From positions 186,001 through 250,000 of the forward strand of contig CAWHXG010000006.1 of the NCBI GenBank assembly GCA_963833235.1: DNA of 64,000 nt. Direction: 5' to 3'. The stretch's first letter is position 1. Each line of letters opens with the position of its first letter. This DNA is from CAWHXG01 sp963833235. GTDB lineage: Bacteria; Pseudomonadota; Alphaproteobacteria; Rhodobacterales; Rhodobacteraceae. Below, piece after piece: positions 10,892-19,181 of this stretch. The notes below the pieces were generated by a model that worked only from the letters and a program-made list of their open reading frames with translations, had not been told where the DNA came from and ran no database searches. A program made the position numbers and the translations under genes.

Positions 10892-12889
10892 ATGATCACC
10901 GAACTGGGGCATTTCGCGCTGGTATTGGCGGCGACCATCTCTGTCCTCGCGGCGGTGATCCCGATGGTGGGCGCGCATCGCGGCTGGGCGGGATGGATGG
11001 CGGTGGCCGGCCCGGCCTCAACCGCGATGTTCGTGCTGACGGGCTTGAGCTTTGCGGCGCTGACCCATGCCTTCGTGACCTCGGACTTCTCGCTGCGGCT
11101 GGTGGTGCTCAACTCGCATTCGCTGAAGCCGATGCTCTACAAGGTCACCGGCGTCTGGGGGAACCACGAGGGCTCCTTGCTGCTCTGGGTGCTGATCCTC
11201 ACGCTTTTCGGCGCCATGGCCGCCTGGTTCGGGGGCAACCTGCCACCGACGCTGCGCGCCCGCGTGCTGAGCGTGCAGGCCGCCATCGCGGTGGCGTTCT
11301 TCGCCTTCATCCTCTTCACCTCGAACCCGTTCCTGCGGGTCGCCGTGCCGCCGCTCGACGGGCAGGACCTGAACCCGCTTCTGCAGGACCCGGGCCTCGC
11401 CTTCCACCCGCCTTTTCTCTACCTCGGCTATGTGGGCCTTTCGATCTCGTTCAGCTTCGCGGTCGCGGCGCTCATCGAGGGGCGGGTCGATGCCGCCTGG
11501 GGCCGCTGGGTGCGGCCCTGGACGCTGGCGGCCTGGCTTTTCCTGACCATCGGCATCGCGCTCGGCTCGTGGTGGGCCTATTACGAGCTTGGCTGGGGCG
11601 GCTTCTGGTTCTGGGATCCGGTCGAGAATGCCAGCTTCATGCCCTGGCTCATCGCCGCGGCGCTGCTGCATTCCGCCATCGTCGTGGAGAAGCGCGAGGC
11701 CCTGAAGACCTGGACGATCCTGCTGGCCATCCTGGCCTTCGGCTTCTCGCTCATCGGCACGTTCATCGTGCGCTCGGGCGTGCTGACCTCTGTCCACGCC
11801 TTCGCCAACGACCCCGAGCGGGGCGTCTTCATCCTGATGATCCTGGCGTTCTTCATGGGTGGGGCGCTGACGCTTTTCGCCTGGCGGGCGGCGAGCATGG
11901 AGGCCAAGGGGGTCTTCGGCCTTGTCAGCCGCGAGAGCGCGCTGGTCCTGAACAACATCCTGCTGGCGGTCTCGTGCTTCGTGGTGTTCATCGGGACGGT
12001 CTGGCCGCTGGTGGCGGAGATGGCCTTCGGCCGCAAGCTCAGCGTCGGGCCGCCCTTCTTCGATGCCGCCTTCACGCCCTTCATGGTGGCGTTGGCGGTG
12101 ATCCTGCCCATCGGCTCGATGCTGCCGTGGAAGCGCGCAAAGCTTGGCCGCGCGGTGCGCGCCATGTGGGGCGCGGGCCTGCTGGCCGTGGCCGTGGCGG
12201 CGCTGGCCTTCGCGGTGCAGACGGGACGCTCGGCGCTGGCGCCCATCGGGATCGGGCTTGCGGTGTGGCTGCTGGCGGCTTCGGCGGTCGATCTCTGGGC
12301 GAAGACCGGGCGGGGCGACCTGGCGGGCCGCGCGGCCCGGCTGCGGCGGCTGCCGATGGCCGATTGGGGCAAGGCCGTGGCGCATGCGGGCTTCGGCATC
12401 ACCATCCTCGGCGTCTCGGCCATGACCGCCTGGCAGCAGGAGGATATCCGCGTGGCGCAGGTGGGCGAGGCCTTCGACGTGGGCGCCTACACCGTGACGC
12501 TGAACGGGGTGGAGCGGCTGACGGGCCCGAACTACTACACCACGATGGCCGACATCGCGATCTTCCGGGGCGCGCGGCGGGTCGCCACCCTGCATCCCGA
12601 GAAGCGCGACTATCCCGTGGCGCAGATGCCGACCACCGAGGCCGCCATCGACAACGGCATCTTCCGAGACCTCTACGTGGTCATCGGCGACCGCCAGGAG
12701 GCCGGCGGCTGGGCGGTGCGGACCTATATCAAGCCCTTCGCCAACTGGATCTGGGCCGGTGCCATCGTGATGGCCCTCGGCGGGGCGCTGAGCCTGATGG
12801 ACCGGCGTCACCGGGTGGCGGCCGGCGCGCCGAAGGCCGGCGCGCGCAAGGACGGCGCGCGCGCCCCCTCGGCAATGCCGGCGGAATGA
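10892..12889 (+). CDS. ccmF: Heme lyase CcmF
   Basis: CcmF is the multi-pass inner-membrane protein that, with CcmH, attaches heme to apocytochrome c. The 665-residue product has many membrane segments, the early block GVWGNHEGSLLLW, and the heme-handling WWD motif GGFWFWDPVENASFMPW (about 233-250). It overlaps the start of ccmH by ATGA (12886-12889), so the two are translationally coupled. Confidence 0.96.
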   Translation: MITELGHFALVLAATISVLAAVIPMVGAHRGWAGWMAVAGPASTAMFVLTGLSFAALTHAFVTSDFSLRLVVLNSHSLKPMLYKVTGVWGNHEGSLLLWVLILTLFGAMAAWFGGNLPPTLRARVLSVQAAIAVAFFAFILFTSNPFLRVAVPPLDGQDLNPLLQDPGLAFHPPFLYLGYVGLSISFSFAVAALIEGRVDAAWGRWVRPWTLAAWLFLTIGIALGSWWAYYELGWGGFWFWDPVENASFMPWLIAAALLHSAIVVEKREALKTWTILLAILAFGFSLIGTFIVRSGVLTSVHAFANDPERGVFILMILAFFMGGALTLFAWRAASMEAKGVFGLVSRESALVLNNILLAVSCFVVFIGTVWPLVAEMAFGRKLSVGPPFFDAAFTPFMVALAVILPIGSMLPWKRAKLGRAVRAMWGAGLLAVAVAALAFAVQTGRSALAPIGIGLAVWLLAASAVDLWAKTGRGDLAGRAARLRRLPMADWGKAVAHAGFGITILGVSAMTAWQQEDIRVAQVGEAFDVGAYTVTLNGVERLTGPNYYTTMADIAIFRGARRVATLHPEKRDYPVAQMPTTEAAIDNGIFRDLYVVIGDRQEAGGWAVRTYIKPFANWIWAGAIVMALGGALSLMDRRHRVAAGAPKAGARKDGARAPSAMPAE

Positions 12890-13350
12890 GCGGCCTGCGC
12901 GCGGTCTTGCTGGCGGCCCTTCTCGCCGGCAGCCCGGCTTTGGCCGTTCAACCAGACGAGATGCTTGCCGACCCGGCACTGGAAGCGCGCGCCCGCGATC
13001 TTGGCCGTGGGCTGCGCTGTCTCGTCTGCCGCAACGAGAGCATCGACGAGAGCAATGCCGACCTTGCCCGTGACCTGCGCCTGCTTGTCCGCGAGCGGCT
13101 GGTGGCGGGCGACAGCGATGCGCAGGTGATCGATTTCGTCACCGCGCGCTACGGCGAATACGTGCTGCTGAACCCGCAGGCCAACGGCTCGACCCTGATC
13201 CTCTGGGCGGCGGGGCCGGCGATGCTGCTCGCCGCGGGGGGCGTGGCGTATGCCTATCAGCGCCGGCGCCGACGTGCCGCCGATCCGGGCGACGGCGCGC
13301 TGACGGACGAGGAACGCGGCTCGCTCGACAGGATCCTGGGCGGGCGCTGA
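12886..13350 (+). CDS. ccmH: Cytochrome c maturation protein CcmH (CcmL/CycL type)
   Basis: CcmH reduces the CXXCH thiols of apocytochrome c in the periplasm. The 154-residue protein has a signal peptide (about 1-20), the redox motif LRCLVCRNESI (CLVC at about 45), and one C-terminal membrane segment (about 103-123) followed by a basic, charged tail. The ATG at 12886 overlaps the ccmF stop. This is the short form without the TPR domain of E. coli CcmH. Confidence 0.94.
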   Translation: MSGLRAVLLAALLAGSPALAVQPDEMLADPALEARARDLGRGLRCLVCRNESIDESNADLARDLRLLVRERLVAGDSDAQVIDFVTARYGEYVLLNPQANGSTLILWAAGPAMLLAAGGVAYAYQRRRRRAADPGDGALTDEERGSLDRILGGR

Positions 13351-13435
13351 TGCGCCGCTGCGTCACGCGCGCCGCCGGGGCTTTCGCTGCAGCAGGGCTG
13401 GCGTATGGTCCGGCAGCCACGCCGCGGGGGACGCC

Positions 13436-14212
13436 ATGGACTACCAGACCATCACGCTTCACATCGCCGACGACATCGCGCGGATCACCCTGGACCGGCC
13501 CGAGGTCAAGAACGCCCTGAGCGCGCGTATGCGGGTGGAATTGTTGCATGCCGTGCGCCTGGCGTCCCGCGAGGCGCGGGTGGTGGCACTGACCGGCGCT
13601 GGCGGGGCGTTCTGTTCGGGGCAGGACCTGAGCGACCGGGGCAACGCCGCGAACCTCGATATCGAGCGGACGTTGCGCGACGAGTACGAGCCGCTGCTGC
13701 GCGCCATCTACGAGAGCCCCGTTCCCACCGTGGCGCTGGTGAACGGCGCCGCGGCGGGCGCAGGCGCCAACCTGGCGCTGGCCTGCGACGTGGTGATCGC
13801 GGCCGAGAGCGCGGTGTTCCTGCAGGCCTTCACGCGCATCGGGCTGATCCCGGATGCGGGCGGCACCTATTGGCTGCCCCGGCAGGTGGGCTTCGCGCGG
13901 GCGATGGGCGCCGCGCTTTTCGCCGAGCCGGTCAGTGCCCTGGACGCCGCGGCCTGGGGGATGATCTGGGAGGCGGTGCCCGATGCCACCTTCGAGGCCC
14001 ATGCCGATGGCCGCCTGCGGCACCTCGCCGAAGGCCCGGGCGTCGCCTACACCCATGTGAAGGAAGCCCTGCGCGCCAGTTTCGGCAACGATCTCGATAC
14101 GCAGCTGTCGCTCGAGGCGCATCTGCAGGGCAAATGCGGCGCCAGCCGGGATTTCCGGGAGGGCGTCGTGGCATTCCAGGAGAAGCGCCGGCCGCTCTAC
14201 GAAGGGCGCTAG
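13436..14212 (+). CDS. Enoyl-CoA hydratase/isomerase family protein (PaaG-like)
   Basis: This is a 258-residue crotonase-fold enzyme. The first oxyanion-hole block is GAGGAFCSGQDLSDRG and the second is VNGAAAGAGANLALACDVVIAAE, followed by FTRIGLIPDAGGTYWLPR. The SGQDL form and the DAGGTYW block resemble PaaG-type isomerases of phenylacetate degradation. No other paa gene is nearby, so acyl-CoA hydratase or isomerase is the safe call. It is the last plus-strand gene of the argC-ccm stretch, 85 bp after ccmH. Confidence 0.82.
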   Translation: MDYQTITLHIADDIARITLDRPEVKNALSARMRVELLHAVRLASREARVVALTGAGGAFCSGQDLSDRGNAANLDIERTLRDEYEPLLRAIYESPVPTVALVNGAAAGAGANLALACDVVIAAESAVFLQAFTRIGLIPDAGGTYWLPRQVGFARAMGAALFAEPVSALDAAAWGMIWEAVPDATFEAHADGRLRHLAEGPGVAYTHVKEALRASFGNDLDTQLSLEAHLQGKCGASRDFREGVVAFQEKRRPLYEGR

Positions 14213-14352
14213 GCGGGGGCAGGCGCGACCGGGTTCAGCCCTTGGGGCGCCCGAACGCGACCGGGGCGCGCGGCCTCGGTGGCGGGATGTGAGGCATAAT
14301 TGCGGGCGCGCGGCTCGATACAACCCGCGGGGCGCGCGGCTCGGGTGGGGCG

Positions 14353-15159
14353 CTACTGGGTCCATCCCGGTGGACGCTTGCCGAGGAAAGCCGCGATGCC
14401 CTCGGCGGTATCGGCATCGAGCATGTTGCGCACCATCGCCTCGCCGGTGAGGGCATAGGCTTCGGCCAGCGGCAGGTCGATCTGGTCGTAGAACGCCGAT
14501 TTTCCGATCCGCACCGCGCGGCCGAGCTTGCCGGCGATCTGCGCGGCCAGCGCATCGGTCTCTGCCCGCAGCGCCTCTGGCGGCACGACCCGGTTCACCA
14601 GCCCCGCCTCGCGGGCACCGGCGGCATCGAGGAAATCCCCCGTCACAAGCATCTCGAAGGTCCGCTTGCGCCCCACGTTGCGGCTGAGCGCGACCATGGG
14701 CGTGGAGCAGAAGAGCCCGATGTTCACGCCGTTGACCCCGAAGCGCGTGCCCTCGGCGGCCACGGCCAGATCGCACGAGGCGACCAGCTGGCAGCCGGCC
14801 GCGGTGGCGATGCCGTGAACCTCGGCGATCACCGGTTGCGGCAGGCGGGGCAGGGCCTGCATCACCGCCGCGCAGCGTTCGAAGAGATCGGCGAAATAGG
14901 CCGCCCCGCCATCCGCGTCCGCGCGCCCTTCGGTCATCTCGCGCAGGTCGTGCCCGGCGCAGAAGGCGCGGCCCGCGCCCGCCAGCACCACCACGCGGAT
15001 GCGCGTGTCCCGCGCCAGGTCCGCCAGCGCCGCGGCGAGCGCCGCGAGCATCGCATCCGACAGCGCGTTCAGCCGGTCTGGCGCGTTGAGCGTCAGCCGG
15101 GCGACCGCGCCCGCGTCCTCGCGCAGCACCAGATTGCCCGTCGTCCCCTGTCCGTTCAT
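14353..15159 (-). CDS. Enoyl-CoA hydratase
   Basis: This is a second crotonase-family protein, 268 residues, on the opposite strand. Blocks are LAGAGRAFCAGHDLREMTEG and EVHGIATAAGCQLVASCDLAVAAE, with FGVNGVNIGLFCSTPMVALSR after them. The CAGHDLREM form differs from that of the neighbour at 13436, so the two are not recent duplicates. The start at 15159 is preceded by a GGAGGAAC ribosome-binding site. It is divergent from the thioesterase gene with only 57 bp between the starts, so they share a promoter region. Confidence 0.85.
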   Translation of the reverse strand: MNGQGTTGNLVLREDAGAVARLTLNAPDRLNALSDAMLAALAAALADLARDTRIRVVVLAGAGRAFCAGHDLREMTEGRADADGGAAYFADLFERCAAVMQALPRLPQPVIAEVHGIATAAGCQLVASCDLAVAAEGTRFGVNGVNIGLFCSTPMVALSRNVGRKRTFEMLVTGDFLDAAGAREAGLVNRVVPPEALRAETDALAAQIAGKLGRAVRIGKSAFYDQIDLPLAEAYALTGEAMVRNMLDADTAEGIAAFLGKRPPGWTQ

Positions 15160-15216
15160 CTTGTTCCTCCCCCGCTCGCGGTGCAGCCTAGCGCGCGGCG
15201 CGGGGCGGAGGAACCG

Positions 15217-15648
15217 ATGAGTGACGTGAAGATGGACAGGGAGGCGCTGCAGGCCTTCCTCACCGCGGAGTTTCCACAGGTCGAGGGGCTTTTCGTGGTC
15301 GATCGCGTGGCGCCCATGGCCCTGACCGTGCGGATGCCGGTGGCAGAGCGGCACCTGCGCCCCGGCGGCACCGTCTCTGGCCCCTCGATGTTCGGGCTGG
15401 CCGATGTGGGGGTTTATCTCGCGGTGCTGGCGATGATCGGCCCGCAGGCGCTGGCGGTGACGACCAATTGCAGCATCGACTTCATGCGCAAGCCCGCGGC
15501 GGGGGTCGACCTTCTGGCCGAGGTGCGCCTGCTGAAGCTGGGCCGCGCGCTGGCGGTGGGCGACGTGCTGATCCGCTCCGACGGCAACGAGGCAGTCGTG
15601 GCGCGGGCGAGCCTGACCTATGCGATCCCGCCGGAGCGGTCGATCTGA
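15217..15648 (+). CDS. PaaI-type hotdog-fold thioesterase
   Basis: The 143-residue protein fits the single-domain hotdog thioesterases that hydrolyse acyl-CoA. The helix region GPSMFGLADVGVYLAVLAMIG and the strand block VTTNCSIDFMRKPAAG are typical. The ATG at 15217 follows GGAGGAACC. It is divergent from an enoyl-CoA hydratase, which suits a role in acyl-CoA turnover, but the substrate is unknown. Confidence 0.82.
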   Translation: MSDVKMDREALQAFLTAEFPQVEGLFVVDRVAPMALTVRMPVAERHLRPGGTVSGPSMFGLADVGVYLAVLAMIGPQALAVTTNCSIDFMRKPAAGVDLLAEVRLLKLGRALAVGDVLIRSDGNEAVVARASLTYAIPPERSI

Positions 15649-15721
15649 GCCGCTTGTGCGGTATATTGATACCTTAATCGTAAGCCGTTGAGCCAGCGCC
15701 GGAAATTCCGGCCTGTGCCGG

Positions 15722-15749
15722 TTGACTTGGCGCGTCCATCGGATAGAAC
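15722..15749 (+). promoter_or_regulatory. Putative sigma-70-type promoter of rplM-rpsI
   Basis: TTGACT at 15722-15727 and TAGAAC at 15744-15749 are separated by 16 bp, about 60 bp before the rplM start. The -35 box is near consensus. Assigned from sequence and position only. Confidence 0.5.
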
Positions 15750-15808
15750 CCACCGATCCGATCGACCGGGGCCGCCAGCGCCGCCCCCACCAGCCAAGGC
15801 CCGACCTC

Positions 15809-16270
15809 ATGAAAACCTTCACGGCCACGCCGGCCGATATCGACAAGAAGTGGCTGATCATCGATGCCGAGGGCATCGTGCTGGGCCGGCTCGCCTCCAT
15901 CGTGGCCATGCGCCTGCGCGGCAAGCACAAGCCCAGCTTCACGCCGCACATGGACATGGGTGACAACGTGATCGTCATCAATGCCGACAAGGTGCAGCTG
16001 ACCGGCAACAAGCGGCAGGAGAAGACCTATTACCGCCACACCGGCTATCCCGGCGGCATCAAGTCGACCACCGCCGCGAAGGTGCTGGAAGGCAAGCATC
16101 CGACCCGCGTGGTCGAGATGGCGGTGAAGCGGATGCTGCCCGGCACCAAACTGGCGCGCCAACAGATGACGAACCTGCGCATCTATGCCGGTACGGAGCA
16201 TCCCCACGAGGCGCAGGCGCCCACCGCGATCGACGTGAAATCCATGAACCCCAAGAACACCCGGAGCTGA
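15809..16270 (+). CDS. rplM: 50S ribosomal protein L13
   Basis: L13 is an early-assembly large-subunit protein that binds 23S rRNA. The 153-residue product carries the family signature blocks WLIIDAEGIVLGRLAS, GDNVIVINADKVQLTGNK and HTGYPGGIKS, then AVKRMLPGTKLARQQM. The ATG at 15809 is chosen from the conserved N-terminus; the open frame upstream has no L13 sequence. rpsI follows 2 bp after the stop, the usual L13-S9 operon. Confidence 0.97.
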   Translation: MKTFTATPADIDKKWLIIDAEGIVLGRLASIVAMRLRGKHKPSFTPHMDMGDNVIVINADKVQLTGNKRQEKTYYRHTGYPGGIKSTTAAKVLEGKHPTRVVEMAVKRMLPGTKLARQQMTNLRIYAGTEHPHEAQAPTAIDVKSMNPKNTRS

Positions 16271-16272
16271 CG

Positions 16273-16780
16273 ATGGCCGAAGAAATCAAGTCTCTGGACG
16301 ATCTGCGCGGCGTGGTGACCGACGATATCGGCGGCGTGCAGGGCGCTGCCCCGGAAGCCGAGGCCGCGCCGGTCGAGCCGCAGCGCGACGAGCTGGGCCG
16401 CGCGTATGCCACAGGCAAGCGCAAGGACGCTATCGCCCGGGTCTGGATCAAGCCCGGTTCTGGCAAGGTGATGGTGAACGGCAAGGAAATGGCCGCCTAC
16501 TTCGCGCGCCCCGTGCTGCAGATGATCCTGCGCCAGCCCTTTCAGGTGGCCGGCGTCGTCGACCAGTTCGACGTGATGGCCACCGTCAAGGGCGGCGGGC
16601 TTTCGGGGCAGGCGGGAGCCGTGAAGCACGGCGTCAGCAAGGCGCTGCAGCTCTACGATCCGTCGCTCCGTGGCGCCCTGAAGGCGGCGGGCTTCCTGAC
16701 CCGCGACAGCCGCGTGGTGGAGCGCAAGAAGTTCGGCCGCGCCAAGGCCCGCAAGAGCTTCCAGTTCTTCGAAGCGCTGA
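16273..16780 (+). CDS. rpsI: 30S ribosomal protein S9, C-terminus disrupted by a one-base insertion
   Basis: S9 is a small-subunit head protein whose C-terminal basic tail reaches the P-site tRNA. The body is clear: YATGKRKDAIARVWIKPG, GKEMAAYFARPVLQM, SGQAGAVKHGVSKALQ and SRVVERKKFGRAKARKSFQF. S9 normally ends SFQFSKR followed by stop. Here one extra T in TTCTTCGAAG (16765-16772) turns SKR into FEAL and skips the stop at 16778-16780, so the open frame runs on to 17220. Removing that base restores SKR and a 168-residue protein, with a terminator right after. The gene is essential, so a sequencing or assembly error is the likely cause. Confidence 0.93.
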
Positions 16781-16798
16781 CGGTCGACGCGACGATGC

Positions 16799-16831
16799 AA
16801 AGAGGGCCGGCCTTCGGGCCGGCTTTCTCTT
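16799..16831 (+). terminator. Rho-independent terminator of rplM-rpsI
   Basis: A GC stem (GCCGGCC/GGCCGGC) closed by a TTCG tetraloop is followed by a T-rich tract TTTCTCTT. It starts about 20 nt after the corrected rpsI stop, which supports the stop at 16778-16780. Confidence 0.85.
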
Positions 16832-16835
16832 GCCG

Positions 16836-17155
16836 GTCGCTATCCGGTCGGAGCAGTCCGACGCAGCCTGCGAAGGTTCGCTACGCCAATCGGGTCTTCT
16901 CGCGTCGCTCGTCGGGTGTTGGAGATCCTGAAGAAGGGCGAGGCTTGTCAGCCATCGGTCAAAGGACAATGCCGGGCGCGTATTTCGCCGGGGTGCGAAG
17001 TGAGACACGCGTTTGTGGCCGAGCTTCGCAGGCGATTTTCCATGAGGGCGACGTGCCGATGCCTGCGCCTCCAGCCGAGCGGGTTTTGTACGTGGCTCAA
17101 GGCTCCCCGAGCACCCAACGAAGCTGGGTGATATGCTGGCCTGCAATCGGCGAAG
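16836..17155. other. Spacer at the start of the accessory island
   Basis: This noncoding stretch lies between the rpsI terminator and the end of the DUF6326-like gene. The only recognisable content is an IS3-type transposase remnant (16912-17135). Confidence 0.5.
16912..17135 (+). pseudogene. IS3-family transposase remnant
   Basis: A short decayed reading frame shows the OrfA/OrfB junction typical of IS3 elements: LEILKKGEA (compare REILKKA in OrfA), then VRHAFVAELRRRFSMRATCR and LRLQPSGFCTWLKAP, the usual start of OrfB. The rest of the element, including the DDE residues, is absent and no inverted repeats were found. Family assignment is from recalled sequence patterns. Confidence 0.55.
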
Positions 17156-17578
17156 CTATCGAGATCGAGCTGAAACGTCAGGCAACTGATCTTCCGACCA
17201 GCACCATGCGACGCGAGTGATGACGACCAGGGCAATCAGCTGGATGCTCATGAAGAACAGGTTGTCGAGGTCCGGATCGAGGTTGGCCGCGATGATCATG
17301 GCCGCCGTGAGAAGGCTGGCACCGGCGTTGGTCCACCGGTTGATGCATCGGGGAAGCACCAGGGCAAGGACAGCCATGAGGATGGGAATCTCGATCATCA
17401 CACCGCCCGGAAGCATCAACGCTTCGGTTATTTCTGTTCCGTCGATCACGCCCGACATCATCTGTTCCAGCATGCCTGGTCGGCCCGGTTCGTGAATGTC
17501 TCTGGCGAAGAAGTTCAGAACGATGAAGATCCAGAGCACCGTGAGGAGCGCGCGTGGATCTCGCTGAAAGGCGTTCAT
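17156..17578 (-). CDS. Small integral membrane protein, DUF6326-like
   Basis: The 140-residue protein has about four hydrophobic segments: LLTVLWIFIVLNFFARDI, IEIPILMAVLALVLP, ASLLTAAMIIAANL and IQLIALVVITRVAWCW. The N-terminal block ARDIHEPGRPGMLEQMMSG resembles the DUF6326 group as I recall it. Function is unknown. The start at 17578 lies one base after the stop of the DUF2306-like gene, so these and the methyltransferase upstream form one minus-strand operon. Confidence 0.7.
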   Translation of the reverse strand: MNAFQRDPRALLTVLWIFIVLNFFARDIHEPGRPGMLEQMMSGVIDGTEITEALMLPGGVMIEIPILMAVLALVLPRCINRWTNAGASLLTAAMIIAANLDPDLDNLFFMSIQLIALVVITRVAWCWSEDQLPDVSARSR

Positions 17579-17579
17579 A

Positions 17580-18278
17580 TCAGGCCGTCCCCTTCGCACG
17601 ATCAGCAACAGATCGCGGCCTTGCCGATCCCGCCCGTCGCATCCCGGGCCTTTGCAAGCGCCCGATCAGGACCTCCGCGACCGCCAGATTGAGGATCCAC
17701 GCGGATACCATGATGACATCCCGCATCGATCCCCCCGCCTCCGATCCGGCGAAGACGATCCAGGCGATCCCCATCACCGTCTGGGTCGATGCGCCCTGAC
17801 CGATCGCGTAGGCGCGCAGCATCGAAGCGGTGTGCCGGAACCTGTCACGAGACCGGATCGCGATCATTGCCCACACGATCAGAAGGATCATCGACGATCC
17901 CAGCACCATCCGGACCCAGTAGAGGAGGCTTCCCTGAAGGTCCGCCGGGAACGTGTAGACATGGGTCATCCACAGGCCTGTCGCGGCTGACATGCATCCT
18001 GCGATGGCGACGACGCGTCCGTTGATGCGATGAGTTGCCGGGTTATGGCGTCTGAAGCTTGGCAGGAACTGAAGCGCTCCGGCGAGGCAGAACACGAGAC
18101 TGGTCAGGATGTGCACCGTGATCGGAAGCGGATCGGCCAGGGCGCGCGGGTTCGGGGGCGCGATGGCCGGACCGCCAGCCAGTTCGAGCACGCGTATCAG
18201 CCCGCCGACGGTGGGTACGAGCGAATAGATGAGTATGAACGCCAGCAACGCCCATTCGGATCGGCTCAGAGGCGTCAT
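17580..18278 (-). CDS. DUF2306-like membrane protein
   Basis: This 232-residue protein is predicted to cross the membrane about six times. Hydrophobic stretches lie near 8-28, 50-70, 88-105, 120-142 and 185-205. The block HILTSLVFCLAGALQFLP followed by THRINGRVVAIAGCMSAATG, with conserved H and GR, fits the DUF2306 family, whose function is not established. Its stop and the start of the next gene are one base apart, and it overlaps the end of the methyltransferase gene by 4 bp. Confidence 0.72.
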   Translation of the reverse strand: MTPLSRSEWALLAFILIYSLVPTVGGLIRVLELAGGPAIAPPNPRALADPLPITVHILTSLVFCLAGALQFLPSFRRHNPATHRINGRVVAIAGCMSAATGLWMTHVYTFPADLQGSLLYWVRMVLGSSMILLIVWAMIAIRSRDRFRHTASMLRAYAIGQGASTQTVMGIAWIVFAGSEAGGSMRDVIMVSAWILNLAVAEVLIGRLQRPGMRRAGSARPRSVADRAKGTA

Positions 18279-19081
18279 CGCGCGGGTCCTCCACGGGGCG
18301 TATCCGCTGCGTTCCGCGACGAGCCGCCAGTCCCAACGGGTTTTCGCGCCCAGAAAGCCGTGCTGGCCCGGCCAGCCCCGAACCCCAGTCCGATCGGCTG
18401 GAACCCGATGTCCTTCAAACCACTTTTCCGCAGCCAGGCGATGCCCAGGCGTTCGCTGACCACCCAGGTGCGCCAGCGGAGCTGGACGAACGTCCCGAAC
18501 ACGGACCGTCGCGTCATGCAGGCGAACAAGACGCCGCCGGGTCTGAGCACGCGCACCATCTCACCGAGCGCTATCTGAGGTTCGAAAAGGTGTTCGAGGA
18601 CGTGCGCCGCCATCACGACGTCGAAGGTGCGATCGGGATAGGGGATTGCACGGACGTCTGACTGCCGAAGTTGGGCCACGATTCCCACGCGGCGCAACTC
18701 GGCGTCTGCCGCGGCCAGCATCGCGCCGGACGTATCGATGCCGTGGTAGTCGGGCGCTTCCGTGGCGATGCTTGCGAGCGCCAGCGAGAGGCTGCCGCTC
18801 CCTATTCCGCAATCAAGGACCCGAGCGTCCGGCGCACCGAGCACTTGGGCGATGCCGCTTGAAAGCAGCGGATCACGGTACGCCGTTTCGAGCTGCAAAC
18901 GACGCGACGTACGTGCCCAGCTCTTGGACGCATCGTCGTACAAGCCAGCCAGGTCTCTTGCGGTGCGTGTGCGACGACGCAGAGCGATCTCCCACGACCC
19001 GAACCCACCGCTCGCGATGGGAATGCTGTCCGATGCGGCAGGCAGTGAGGAGGTCGTCGATGTTTGTTCGGCTATGGTCAT
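18275..19081 (-). CDS. Class I SAM-dependent methyltransferase
   Basis: The 268-residue product has the SAM-binding motif I VLDCGIGSGSLSLALAS, an acidic residue in YHGIDTSGAML, and the later block TFDVVMAAHVLEHLFEP with ALGEMVRVLRPGGVLF, as in UbiE/Methyltransf_11 enzymes. The substrate is unknown. The ATG at 19081 is the first with a sensible N-terminus. It is divergent from a LysR gene (starts 101 bp apart) and heads an operon with the two membrane-protein genes, so the LysR protein probably controls all three. Confidence 0.82.
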   Translation of the reverse strand: MTIAEQTSTTSSLPAASDSIPIASGGFGSWEIALRRRTRTARDLAGLYDDASKSWARTSRRLQLETAYRDPLLSSGIAQVLGAPDARVLDCGIGSGSLSLALASIATEAPDYHGIDTSGAMLAAADAELRRVGIVAQLRQSDVRAIPYPDRTFDVVMAAHVLEHLFEPQIALGEMVRVLRPGGVLFACMTRRSVFGTFVQLRWRTWVVSERLGIAWLRKSGLKDIGFQPIGLGFGAGRASTAFWARKPVGTGGSSRNAADTPRGGPAR

Positions 19082-19181
19082 CGCAAGGTTCCGTTCGGCC
19101 AGGATCGTTGTCGAAACCGTTCTGGACCGACTGCGCCCAATACGAAATTGTGCATTCTTCTGGGTCCGGTATACGTGGATC

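Noticed and set aside
16273..17220. S9 as a natural 315-residue fusion protein
   Set aside because: The normal S9 end, stop and terminator appear when one base is removed; the extra tail has no domain and crosses a terminator and IS debris.
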